From Streptomyces zhihengii (GTDB lineage Bacteria > Actinomycetota > Actinomycetes > Streptomycetales > Streptomycetaceae), in assembly GCF_016919245.1 (NCBI RefSeq), contig NZ_JAFEJA010000001.1:2046001-2110000 (forward strand): 64,000 nucleotides of DNA, read 5' to 3'. The translations under genes and the position numbers were made by a program. The notes below the pieces were generated by a model. It worked only from the letters and a program-made list of their open reading frames with translations, made no database searches and was not told the DNA's origin. This document shows, in pieces, positions 40,971 to 48,846 of this stretch; within the stretch, counting starts at the first letter, position 1, and each line of letters starts with the position of its first letter.

Positions 40971-41981
40971 CTACGCGCCGGCGGCCTGGGCGGTGGAGCC
41001 GCGGACGACGAGTTCGGGCTCGAAGAGGAGCTCGCTGTGGGGCACGTCGCTGCCGTCGATCTGGGTGGCCAGCAGCTCGACCGCGGCCCGGCCCATCGCC
41101 TCGATCGGCTGGCGCACCGTGGTCAGCGGCGGCTCCGTGCACGTCATGAACGCCGAGTCGTCGTAACCGACCACCGACACGTCCCCCGGCACCGACAGAC
41201 CCCTCCTGCGCGCCGCCCGCACCGCCCCCAGCGCCAGCGGGTCACTCGCGCACACGATCCCCGTCACACCCCGCTCCAGCAGCCGCGAGGCGGCCGCCTG
41301 ACCGCCCTCCAGCGAGAACATCGACCGCTCCACGAACTCCGGCCGGAGCGCGGAGCCGAGGGCCTTCGCCGTCCGCTCGGCCGAGGCGAGCTTCCGGCGG
41401 GAGGGGATGTGGTCGGTCGGGCCGAGGACGAGGCCGATCCGCTCGTGCCCCAGCGACACCAGATGCCGCCACGACTGCTCCACCGCCACCGCGTCGTCAC
41501 ACGCCACACACGGGAAGTCCAGCCCCTCGATCGCCGCGTTCACCAGCACCACCGGGATACGACGCTCCGCAAGCAGACGGTAATGCTCATGAGGCGCGTC
41601 CGCCTGAGCGAACAACCCACCCGCGAACACCACACCCGACACCTGCTGCTGCAACAGCAACTCCACATAATCCGCCTCGGACACACCCCCCTTCGTCTGC
41701 GTACACAGCACCGGCGTCAACCCCTGCTGAGCCAACGCACCACCGATCACCTCGGCAAACGCCGGAAAAATAGGATTCTGCAACTCCGGCAGCACCAACC
41801 CCACCAACCGCGCACGCTCACCCCGCAACTGCGTCGGCCGCTCATAACCCAACACATCCAGAGCCGTCAGAACCGACTGCCGCGTCGCCTCCGACACACC
41901 CGGCTTCCCATTGAGCACCCGGGACACCGTGGCCTCCGAGACCCCAACCTTCTTCGCCACCTGAGCAAGTCGTCGCGTCAC
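40971..41981 (-). CDS. LacI-family repressor, MalR/AglR-like (duplicate B)
   Basis: Repressor of 336 residues whose first 332 or so residues are identical to duplicate A, including the helix-turn-helix and effector pocket. It should therefore bind the same operator and ligand. It differs in starting with GTG instead of ATG, in its promoter, and in ending shortly after VVRGSTAQ (AAGA), without the 27-residue tail of A. It lies upstream, on the same strand, of GH87 gene 2 with VapBC (opposite strand) between. Probably controls the GH87 genes while A controls the importer, but the proteins may be interchangeable. Confidence 0.92.
   Translation of the reverse strand: MTRRLAQVAKKVGVSEATVSRVLNGKPGVSEATRQSVLTALDVLGYERPTQLRGERARLVGLVLPELQNPIFPAFAEVIGGALAQQGLTPVLCTQTKGGVSEADYVELLLQQQVSGVVFAGGLFAQADAPHEHYRLLAERRIPVVLVNAAIEGLDFPCVACDDAVAVEQSWRHLVSLGHERIGLVLGPTDHIPSRRKLASAERTAKALGSALRPEFVERSMFSLEGGQAAASRLLERGVTGIVCASDPLALGAVRAARRRGLSVPGDVSVVGYDDSAFMTCTEPPLTTVRQPIEAMGRAAVELLATQIDGSDVPHSELLFEPELVVRGSTAQAAGA
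40985..41980. repeat. 996-bp direct repeat, copy B (LacI coding region)
   Basis: Partner of 30966-31961: 993 of 996 bases identical, no indels, all differences silent. One edge falls exactly at the start codon, the other a few codons before the end of this gene. Confidence 0.95.
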
Positions 41982-41982
41982 C

Positions 41983-42015
41983 CGCGCAAGGCTAGTGCAA
42001 ACCGCGCAATACCTT
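41983..42015 (-). promoter_or_regulatory. Phased TTGC half-sites at the LacI duplicate B promoter
   Basis: On the minus strand: ATTGCGC, TTTGCAC and CCTTGCG occur about ten bases apart directly before the GTG start. The pattern TTGCG-N4-TTGC-N-CTA-N2-CTTGCG aligns with the upstream region of duplicate A although the surrounding DNA differs, suggesting a conserved operator. Confidence 0.5.
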
Positions 42016-42028
42016 GCCGGGAGCGTCT

Positions 42029-42074
42029 GCTCCCTCCCCTCCGCCCCGGCCCCGCGGGGCGGAGGGGAGGGAGC
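42029..42074 (-). terminator. Very strong terminator after the lysA-like gene
   Basis: Perfect 20-bp arms (42029-42048 and 42055-42074) with a 6-nt loop, 87 bases past the lysA-like stop and 48 bases upstream of the LacI duplicate B start. It separates the two units. Confidence 0.8.
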
Positions 42075-42160
42075 GGGCGGCCTCATTGGTGGCGGACGGC
42101 CGGACGCCGGGCCCGGGCGGCATCAGTGGTGGCGGAACGGCCGGACCCCGGCCGGCGGCC

Positions 42161-43573
42161 TCAGAGGCCGACGTCGCGCTGCCGGAGGTCGGCCGCCGTC
42201 TCCCGGCGGACGAGCAGTCGCGCCGCCCCGTCCGCGACGGCCACCACCGGAGGGCGGCCGACGAGGTTGTACGAGGAGGCCATGGACAGGTGGTACGCGC
42301 CGGCCGCGGGCAGTGCCAGCAGGTCGCCGGGGCGGACGCCGACCGGCAGCGGCACGTCCTCGGCGAGCACGTCACCGGCCTCGCAGTGCCGGCCCACCAC
42401 GGTCACCGTCTCCGTCTCGGCCACCTCCGCCGGTGGGCGCCCCAGCAGCCGGGGCGCGTAGCGCACCCCGTAGAGCGCCGGCCGGGGGTTGTCGCTCATC
42501 CCGCCGTCCACCGCGACGAAGGTGCGGCGCGGGCCGCGCTTCACCGCGAGGACCCGGTAGACCGCCACACCCGCCGGACCGCTCACCGCGCGGCCCGGTT
42601 CGACGACCAGCCGGGGCACCGGCAGTCCGGCCCGCGCGCAGCCGGCGGCCAGTTCGGCGCGCACCCTGCGGCCGAGTTCGGCGGGGTCCAGCACCGGGTC
42701 CCCCGGCCGGTAGGCGATGCCGTGGCCGCCGCCGATGTCGAGCTCGGGCAGCAGGACGCCGTGCGCGTCCCGCACCCGGGACATCAGGCCGACCAGCCGC
42801 CGCACGGCCACCAGGTACGGGGCGACGTCGGTGATCTGCGACCCCAGATGGCAGTGCAGACCGGTGAGGCGGAGCCGCGGCTGGTCGAGGATGCGGGCGA
42901 TCGCGTGCCGGGCGTGGCCGTCCCGCAGGGACAGGCCGAACTTCTGGCCCTCCCCGCCGGTACGGATCTTGGGGTGGGCCCCGGCGGCGACGTCCGGCGT
43001 CACCCGCAGCATCACCCCCTGCCGGCGGCCCGGGTCCACGGTGGCCGCCAGCCGGGCGATCTCCACGGGATCGTCGATCACGACCCGGCCCACACCGTGA
43101 CGGAGCGCGGCGCGCAGGTCCTCCGGAGACTTCGCGTTGCCGTGGAAGAGGATCCGCCCGGCCGGGAATCCCGCGGCGACCGCGAGCTCCAGCTCCCCGG
43201 CCGAGCAGACGTCCAGCCCGAGGCCCTCCTCCTCGACCCAGCGGGCGAACGCCCGGCACAGGAACGCCTTGGCGGCGTAGTGGACACAGGCGCCGGGGAA
43301 CGCCCCCCGGTAGGCGCGGCAGCGTGCGCGCACCTCGGCCTCGTCCAGGACGTACACGGGTGTGCCGTACCGCGCGGCGACGGTCTCCAGCCCCACCCCG
43401 CCGACGAGCACCCGCCCGTCCGCCTCCTCCCGCGCGCTCCCCGGCCACACGGAGAGGGCGTCCGGGCCCGGGGGTGCGGTCGCGGGGGCCGTGTCCTCGG
43501 GTGCCGTGTTCTCGGGTGGCGTGTTCTCGGGCGGCGTCGTCACCGGGATCGGGTTCACGGGGATCGCGTTCAC
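42161..43573 (-). CDS. lysA: PLP-dependent diaminopimelate decarboxylase-like protein
   Basis: Converts meso-diaminopimelate to lysine (or a related decarboxylation) with pyridoxal phosphate. About 470 residues. VHYAAKAFLCRAFARWV contains the PLP lysine. GLHCHLGSQI, DIGGGHGI and VEPGRAVSGPAGV are fold type III barrel motifs, and GRHCEAGDVLAED supplies the active-site cysteine. The first 45 residues are a low-complexity Pro/Thr/Glu stretch (PPENTPPENTAPEDT) with several in-frame GTG codons, so the start is uncertain. The farthest GTG overlaps the upstream stop (GTGA). Streptomyces have a housekeeping lysA elsewhere, and the pairing with a SAV_915 gene suggests this is a second, accessory copy. 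Confidence 0.85.
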   Translation of the reverse strand: MNAIPVNPIPVTTPPENTPPENTAPEDTAPATAPPGPDALSVWPGSAREEADGRVLVGGVGLETVAARYGTPVYVLDEAEVRARCRAYRGAFPGACVHYAAKAFLCRAFARWVEEEGLGLDVCSAGELELAVAAGFPAGRILFHGNAKSPEDLRAALRHGVGRVVIDDPVEIARLAATVDPGRRQGVMLRVTPDVAAGAHPKIRTGGEGQKFGLSLRDGHARHAIARILDQPRLRLTGLHCHLGSQITDVAPYLVAVRRLVGLMSRVRDAHGVLLPELDIGGGHGIAYRPGDPVLDPAELGRRVRAELAAGCARAGLPVPRLVVEPGRAVSGPAGVAVYRVLAVKRGPRRTFVAVDGGMSDNPRPALYGVRYAPRLLGRPPAEVAETETVTVVGRHCEAGDVLAEDVPLPVGVRPGDLLALPAAGAYHLSMASSYNLVGRPPVVAVADGAARLLVRRETAADLRQRDVGL

Positions 43574-43914
43574 CGGGCGAGCGCGGCCGGGGGCCGGGGC
43601 GCGGGGACGAAGGGGGCGACCGGGGCCGGGGCGGGCGCGGTGAGCTGCGGGTCCAGGGTCAGCCTGGTCACCCCGAGCGGGGCGACGAGCGCGCGCAGGG
43701 CCGGCTCGGAGAGCGGGATCCAGGGGTGGGCGGCGCCGAGGGCGGCCCGCAGGCGCGCCGGGCCGGTGAAGGCGACGGCCGTCCGCTCCCCCACCGGCGT
43801 GCGGAAGAGACGGGCCGCACACCCGTGGACACCCGGCCGGACGGGGACGCACAGCCACCCGGCCGGGATCCGTTCCCCAGGTTCCGGATCGTCTCCGTAC
43901 ACGGTGTCTGCCAT
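43570..43914 (-). CDS. SAV_915 family protein
   Basis: Small cytoplasmic protein of 114 residues resembling the SAV_915/SseB-like group: PAGWLCVPVRPGVHGCAARLFRTPVGERTAVAFTGPARLRAALGAAHPWIPLSEPALRALVAPLGVTRLTLDP. Function unknown. TTGGAGGAA precedes the ATG. The stop overlaps the lysA-like GTG by four bases, so the two are coupled. The C-terminal tail is Pro/Ala-rich. Confidence 0.8.
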   Translation of the reverse strand: MADTVYGDDPEPGERIPAGWLCVPVRPGVHGCAARLFRTPVGERTAVAFTGPARLRAALGAAHPWIPLSEPALRALVAPLGVTRLTLDPQLTAPAPAPVAPFVPAPRPPAALAR

Positions 43915-44009
43915 GGGTTCCTCCAAGGACGAAGCGACGGCCCGGCACAACCGTGCCGGGGCGTGCTCCGACGCTAAGCCGGAGATCCGCACCGGGGACC
44001 CGCCCCTGA

Positions 44010-44105
44010 CACGCCCCTGACGCGGAGGCCCGGGACGCATACGCGGGCCTGACGCGGAGGCCCGGGACCGCATACACGCCCCTGACGCGGCGGCCCGGCG
44101 GACGG
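44010..44105. repeat. Three 32-33-bp tandem repeats
   Basis: Units starting at about 44016, 44048 and 44081 share CCTGACGCGG(A/C)GGCCCGG with a degenerate remainder. They lie in the 303-base gap upstream of the SAV_915 gene, which otherwise shows no gene; the SAV_915 promoter must lie here. Confidence 0.65.
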
Positions 44106-44159
44106 GCGCGAGGGGGCGCGGGATCGCCCCCGGGCCGGGAGCGCCGCCGCCCCCAACGG

Positions 44160-44203
44160 CCGCGGCCTCCCGCCCGCGCCACGGGCGCGAGGGGAGGCCG
44201 CGG
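44160..44203 (-). terminator. Terminator after the CNNM operon
   Basis: Perfect 12-bp outer arms CCGCGGCCTCCC (44160-44171) and GGGAGGCCGCGG (44192-44203), with further internal pairing (GCCCGCGCC with GGGCGCG). Confidence 0.65.
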
Positions 44204-44217
44204 GGGCGGACCGGCGG

Positions 44218-45240
44218 TCAGCGGGCGGCGGGGGCGCCCATCAGGCGGACCAGGAGGTCGTCGAGGCTGATCAGACCCGTGAGCGTGCCGTCGTCGTCCC
44301 GGACGAGGGCCAGCGAGGCACGGTTCCAGCGGAGCTGCTCGACCGCGTGGGAGACGCTGTCCCCGGAGCGCAGCTCGGGGACGGGGCGGGCCAGCTCGCG
44401 GGCCGAGACGGCCCGTCCGCGGGTCCGGGCGACCAGCGCGTCCCGCGCGTGGACCGAGCCGAGGACCGTGTCGCCGTCCACGACGATCAGCCGCGAGCGG
44501 TCGGCCCCGGCCGCCGTCGCCAGGATCGCGTCCAGCCCGGCGTCCGCCGGGACCCGCACGATGTCGGCGGCCGGGATGCGCAGCTCGGCGACCGGCGTCT
44601 GCGGCTCGGTCAGCGAGCGGGTGATCAGCTCGGAGTCCGTGTGGTTGATCAGGCCCAGCCGCTCCGACTCCCGCACCAGGTGGGTGAGCTGCTCGCGGTT
44701 GTGGACCGCGGCCAGCTCGTCCCGGGGCTGCACCCGGCACAGGCGCACCAGGGCGTTGCTGACCCGGTTGAGGATCCAGATCAGCGGGCGGACCGTCTTG
44801 ACCACGGCGCGGAACGCCGGTGTCAGGAGCATCGCGGACCGCTCGGGGTGCGCGATCGCCCAGGACTTGGGCGCCATCTCGCCGACCACCATGTGGAGGA
44901 AGACGACGACGATCATGGCGACGGCGAACGCGATGCCGTAGCTCACCCCGCTGGGAAGCCCCAGGTCGTGCAGGAGCGGGTCGAGCTGGTGCGAGATCGC
45001 GGGCTTGGAGATCGAGCCCAGCCCCAGGGTGCAGATGGTGATGCCGAGCTGGGCGCCGGCCAGCATCAGGGACAGCTCCCGCATGCCGGCGAGTGCGGCC
45101 TTGGCGCCGCGCCTGCCCTCGGCGACCGCCTTCTCCACGCGGTGGCGTTTGGCGGCGACGAGCGCGAACTCGGCGGCGACGAAGAAGCCGCTGCCGATCA
45201 GCAGGAGGACGGTGACGAAGAGGGCCATCGGGAAACTCAT
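44218..45240 (-). CDS. CNNM/CBS-domain membrane protein (hemolysin C/CorC family), second gene
   Basis: Membrane protein of 340 residues. The DUF21/CNNM transmembrane domain (about 1-190: FPMALFVTVLLLIGSGFFVAAEFALVAAKRHRVEKAVAEGRRGAKAAL, LAGAQLGITICTLGLG, VVGEMAPKSWAIAHPER) is followed by a CBS pair (about 200-335). Family members act in Mg2+ or other divalent cation transport. It lacks the C-terminal CorC_HlyC domain that the upstream paralogue retains. Its ATG overlaps the upstream stop by four bases, so the pair probably forms a heteromeric complex. Confidence 0.9.
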   Translation of the reverse strand: MSFPMALFVTVLLLIGSGFFVAAEFALVAAKRHRVEKAVAEGRRGAKAALAGMRELSLMLAGAQLGITICTLGLGSISKPAISHQLDPLLHDLGLPSGVSYGIAFAVAMIVVVFLHMVVGEMAPKSWAIAHPERSAMLLTPAFRAVVKTVRPLIWILNRVSNALVRLCRVQPRDELAAVHNREQLTHLVRESERLGLINHTDSELITRSLTEPQTPVAELRIPAADIVRVPADAGLDAILATAAGADRSRLIVVDGDTVLGSVHARDALVARTRGRAVSARELARPVPELRSGDSVSHAVEQLRWNRASLALVRDDDGTLTGLISLDDLLVRLMGAPAAR

Positions 45241-46556
45241 GCCTGCGCCTCCTCGGCCGCGGGCCGCTCGACCGGGGTCAGGCGCACCCGCTCGGGCACG
45301 TGCCGGTCCAGCGTGAGGACGTCGAGGCGTACGCCGTCGACGGTGAGGCGGTCACCGATGGCCGGGAACCGCCCCAGCCGGTCGATGATCAGACCGGCGA
45401 CGGTGTCGTAGTCGTCCTCCTCGGGGAGGGCGACGCCGGTGGCGTCCTCGATCTCGTCCAGGCGGCGCCCGGCGTCGACGAGCCAGCCGTCGCCGTCGGC
45501 GACGGCGAGGTGGACGACGGTGTCGCTCTCGTCGGCGATGTCCCCGACGAGCTCCTCCGCGATGTCCTCGTAGGTGACGATGCCGGCGACGCCGCCGTGC
45601 TCGTCCAGGACGACCGCGAACTCGTCGTCGCGGTCGCGCATCTGCGCCACCGCGTCGGGCAGCGGCAGGGTGTCGGGCAGCAGCAGCGGGCTGCGGGAGA
45701 CCGCACCGGCGCTGGTGGCCGCGAAGCGGGCCTCGGGCAGGCGCATCAGCTCGCGCACGCCGAGGACGCCGGCGATGTCGTCCGGGTGGTTGCCGAAGAC
45801 CGGGTAGTTGGAGTGCCCGTGCCGCGCGATCAGTCCGACGGCCTCGGTGGCCGTGGCGTCCTGGTGCACGAAGACGGCGTCCGCGCGCGGGACCATGACC
45901 TGGCCGAGCGTGCGCTCGGAGAACTCCACCGCGTGGTCGACCAGCTCGGCGGTGGCCGCCGGCAGGTGCCCCTGCTCGTGCGACTCGCCGATCAGGTGGC
46001 TGAGCTCCTCGAGGGTGGCGCCGTGGTGCAGCTCCTCCACCGGTTCGATGCCGATCCTGCGCAGCAGCCGGTTCGCCGCGCCGTCGAAGACGTGCACGAC
46101 GGGGCCGACGATCCGCAGGTACAGCAGGGTGGAGGGCGCCAGGGACTTCGCCAGGCGCTCGGGCACGGCCAGGGCGAGGTTCTTCGGGGCCAGCTCGCCG
46201 ATCACCATCTGGAGCACGGTGGCGAGGACGAAGGCGAGGACCACGGAGACGGCCGAGACGGCCGCGCCGGACAGTCCCGCCCCCTCCAGCGCGGGCCGCA
46301 GCAGGGCCGACACGGAGGGTTCGGCCAGGAAGCCGACGACCAGTCCGGTGACGGTGATGCCGAGCTGGGCGCCGGAGAGCATGAACGAGAGCCGCTCCAG
46401 CACCTTCAGGGCACGGGCGGCGCGCTTGTCACCGGCCTCGGCCTCCCTGGCGAGGGCCAGGCGGTCGGCGGCGACATAGGCGAACTCCTGGGCGACGAAG
46501 TACCCCGTGCCGAGGGTGAGGACGAAGACGGCCAGCAGGCCGAGCGCGGCACTCAT
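45237..46556 (-). CDS. CNNM/CBS-domain membrane protein (hemolysin C/CorC family), first gene
   Basis: Membrane protein of 439 residues: CNNM transmembrane domain (LGLLAVFVLTLGTGYFVAQEFAYVAADR, LSGAQLGITVTGLVVGFLAEPSV, VIGELAPKNLALAVPERLA), a CBS pair with LGQVMVPRADAVFVH and DDIAGVLGVRELMRL, the FAVVLDEHGGVAGIVTYEDIAEELVGDI signature, and a CorC_HlyC C-terminal domain (about 350-430). Probable divalent cation transporter or exporter regulator. Upstream, 46557-46913 holds no gene that I can support. Confidence 0.9.
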   Translation of the reverse strand: MSAALGLLAVFVLTLGTGYFVAQEFAYVAADRLALAREAEAGDKRAARALKVLERLSFMLSGAQLGITVTGLVVGFLAEPSVSALLRPALEGAGLSGAAVSAVSVVLAFVLATVLQMVIGELAPKNLALAVPERLAKSLAPSTLLYLRIVGPVVHVFDGAANRLLRRIGIEPVEELHHGATLEELSHLIGESHEQGHLPAATAELVDHAVEFSERTLGQVMVPRADAVFVHQDATATEAVGLIARHGHSNYPVFGNHPDDIAGVLGVRELMRLPEARFAATSAGAVSRSPLLLPDTLPLPDAVAQMRDRDDEFAVVLDEHGGVAGIVTYEDIAEELVGDIADESDTVVHLAVADGDGWLVDAGRRLDEIEDATGVALPEEDDYDTVAGLIIDRLGRFPAIGDRLTVDGVRLDVLTLDRHVPERVRLTPVERPAAEEAQA

Positions 46557-46885
46557 CGAACACCACCTCGCCGCGCGCCGCGCTCATGGCGAAGTGGTCC
46601 GGGACTGTGTCCCGGGGGGTCCGTCGGTCTGGCGGACAAGGAGACTCCTTCGGTGATGGCTGAATCCGGTCAACGCATGGACCCTCCGCATTGTTCCCGA
46701 CACGTATGCGGCCCGTTGGTGTCCGCTCGGCGCGCCACGCCGCACCGCCCGGCGGACGCCCCGGGGAACGCGCCGCGTCCCCGCACGGGCACGGTCCCGC
46801 GCGGAGTCGGACGCGAGGGTCGAGTTCCGGCCAGGAGGCCGGGGCCGCCGGAGCGGTCCGACCACGGAGCGGGCTGTCCAAAGTC

Positions 46886-46959
46886 TTGACGTGTTCCCGG
46901 CAGGGTGACTTCATGGGAGCGCTCCCACACCCATGGCATCACGAATGGGAGCGCTCCCA
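46886..46959 (+). promoter_or_regulatory. Two CebR boxes and promoter of the second GH5 mannanase
   Basis: Two exact copies of the 14-bp palindrome TGGGAGCGCTCCCA (46914-46927 and 46946-46959), 32 bp apart, about three helical turns. This is the established operator of CebR, the cellobiose/cello-oligosaccharide repressor of Streptomyces. A TTGACG -35 lies at 46886-46891, placing the first box at the -10/start site. Induction by cello-oligosaccharides is therefore expected. Confidence 0.88.
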
Positions 46960-47004
46960 CGCACGCCTTCGACCTCGATCCGGCGCCCACCTTCTGGAGT
47001 CTCA

Positions 47005-48681
47005 GTGAGAACGAGAAGCACGACGCGTACCCGAACGACACGGTCCCGCACCGCCGTATCCCTGCTGACGGGGCTGGCCACCCTCGTCGGGTTCGTCCTC
47101 CTCGGCGCCTTCGGCGCCGGCGCCGCGCAGGCCAGGACGGCCGCGGCGCTCGCGACCGGCCTGCACATCAGCGACGGGCGCCTGCTGGAGGCGAACGGCA
47201 ACGACTTCGTGATGCGCGGCGTCAACCACGCGCACACCTGGTACCCGGGCGAGACGCAGTCCCTCGCCGACATCAAGGCCAAGGGCGCCAACAGCGTCCG
47301 GGTCGTCCTCTCCGACGGCCACCGCTGGTCCGAGAACAGCCCCGCGGACGTGGCCGCCGTCGTCGCGGACTGCAAGGCCAACCGGCTGATCTGCGTGCTG
47401 GAGGTGCACGACACCACGGGCTACGGCGAGGACGCCGCGGCCGGCACGCTGGACCACGCCGCCGACTACTGGATCGGGCTCAAGGACGTCCTCGACGGCG
47501 AGGAGGACTACGTCATCGTCAACATCGGCAACGAGCCCTGGGGCAACACCGACCCGGCCGGCTGGACCGAACCGACGATCGCCGCCGTGAAGAAGCTGCG
47601 CACGGCCGGCTTCCAGCACACGATCATGGTCGACGCCCCCAACTGGGGCCAGGACTGGCAGGGCGTGATGAAGGCCAACGCCCAGGCCGTGTACGACGCC
47701 GACACGACCGGCAACCTGATCTTCTCCATCCACATGTACAGCGTCTTCGACACGGCGCAGGAGATCAACGACTACCTCGACGGCTTCGTCGCGTCCGGGC
47801 TGCCCATCCTCATCGGCGAGTTCGGCGGTCCGGGGGACCAGTGGGGCGACCCCGACGAGGACACCATGATGGCCGCCGCCGAGCGGCTCGACCTCGGCTA
47901 CCTCGCCTGGTCCTGGAGCGGCAACACCGACCCGATCCTCGACCTGGTCATCGACTTCGACCCGAGCCGTCTCAGCTCGTGGGGCGAGCGCATCTTCAAC
48001 GGTGTGAACGGGATCGCCCAGACGTCGAAGGAGGCGACCGTCTTCGGCGGCGCCACCGGTGACGACCAGGCGCCGACCGCGCCCGGCGCCCCGGCCGCCT
48101 CGGCCGTGACCGCCGACTCCGCGACCCTCGCCTGGGCGGCGTCCACCGACAACGTCGGTGTCACCGGCTACGACGTGGTGCGCGTCAGCGGCACCACCGA
48201 GACGCAGGCCGCCTCCTCGGTCACCCCCCGGGTCACGGTCACCGGCCTGACCGCCGGCACCGCCTACACCTTCGCCGTCTACGCCCGCGACGCGGCCGGC
48301 AACCGCTCGGCGCGTTCCGCGACGGTGCAGCTCACCACGCAGACGGGCGGCACGCCCGGCGCCGGCTGCGCGGTCGGCTACCGGGTGGTGGGCGAGTGGC
48401 AGGGCGGCTTCCAGGGCGAGATCACGGTGCGCAACACCGGCACCGCGGCCGTCAGCAACTGGAAGCTGGGCTTCGCCTTCACCGGCGGGCAGACCGTCGC
48501 CAACATGTGGGGCGGCACCGCCGCGCAGACCGGCGGCACGGTGAGCGTCTCCCCCGCCTCGTACACGTCGACGATCGCCCCGAACGGGTCGGTCACGATC
48601 GGCTTCATCGGCACCAAGGGCGCGTCGAACCCGGCCCCGGCCGCGTTCACGCTCAACGGCGGCACCTGCGCCGCGGCCTGA
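47005..48681 (+). CDS. Secreted GH5 endo-beta-1,4-mannanase with FN3 and CBM2
   Basis: Extracellular mannanase of 558 residues. Arg/Thr-rich signal peptide (cleavage near AQA at 40-43), GH5 barrel (about 50-345) with acid/base E177 in VNIGNEPWGN and nucleophile E272 in LIGEFGG, FN3 (356-446), and C-terminal CBM2 (455-558; CAVGYRVVGEWQGGFQGEITVRNTG, ANMWGG, GGTCAAA) for crystalline cellulose binding. The GTG at 47005 is favoured by GGAG just upstream; an in-frame start at 46933 would overlap the second CebR box. The catalytic domain is closely related to that of the mannanase at 11867-13150, but accessory modules and control differ. Confidence 0.92.
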   Translation: MRTRSTTRTRTTRSRTAVSLLTGLATLVGFVLLGAFGAGAAQARTAAALATGLHISDGRLLEANGNDFVMRGVNHAHTWYPGETQSLADIKAKGANSVRVVLSDGHRWSENSPADVAAVVADCKANRLICVLEVHDTTGYGEDAAAGTLDHAADYWIGLKDVLDGEEDYVIVNIGNEPWGNTDPAGWTEPTIAAVKKLRTAGFQHTIMVDAPNWGQDWQGVMKANAQAVYDADTTGNLIFSIHMYSVFDTAQEINDYLDGFVASGLPILIGEFGGPGDQWGDPDEDTMMAAAERLDLGYLAWSWSGNTDPILDLVIDFDPSRLSSWGERIFNGVNGIAQTSKEATVFGGATGDDQAPTAPGAPAASAVTADSATLAWAASTDNVGVTGYDVVRVSGTTETQAASSVTPRVTVTGLTAGTAYTFAVYARDAAGNRSARSATVQLTTQTGGTPGAGCAVGYRVVGEWQGGFQGEITVRNTGTAAVSNWKLGFAFTGGQTVANMWGGTAAQTGGTVSVSPASYTSTIAPNGSVTIGFIGTKGASNPAPAAFTLNGGTCAAA

Positions 48682-48705
48682 CACCGCGCACCGCGGCACA
48701 CCGCC

Positions 48706-48741
48706 GCCGGCCGGTCCGGGCATCCGCCCGGGCCGGCCGGC
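48706..48741 (+). terminator. Terminator after the second GH5 gene
   Basis: 16-bp arms with one mismatch (48706-48721 and 48726-48741) and an ATCC loop, 25 bases past the stop. A TATAGT -10-like element at 48800-48805 lies before the methyltransferase gene. Confidence 0.7.
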
Positions 48742-48846
48742 GCGTGTGCGGCGCACCGCGCGGGGCAAGTGCGCCGCGATTGCGGCCACTTGTGCCGCGT
48801 ATAGTCGGAGCCAGACGGATTCGCCCCCTCTGGCCGGAGGTTCCAC

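Noticed and set aside
30966..41980. Composite transposon bounded by the LacI repeats
   Set aside because: The repeats are coding regions with no terminal inverted repeats, transposase or target duplication, so recombination or gene conversion is the better explanation.
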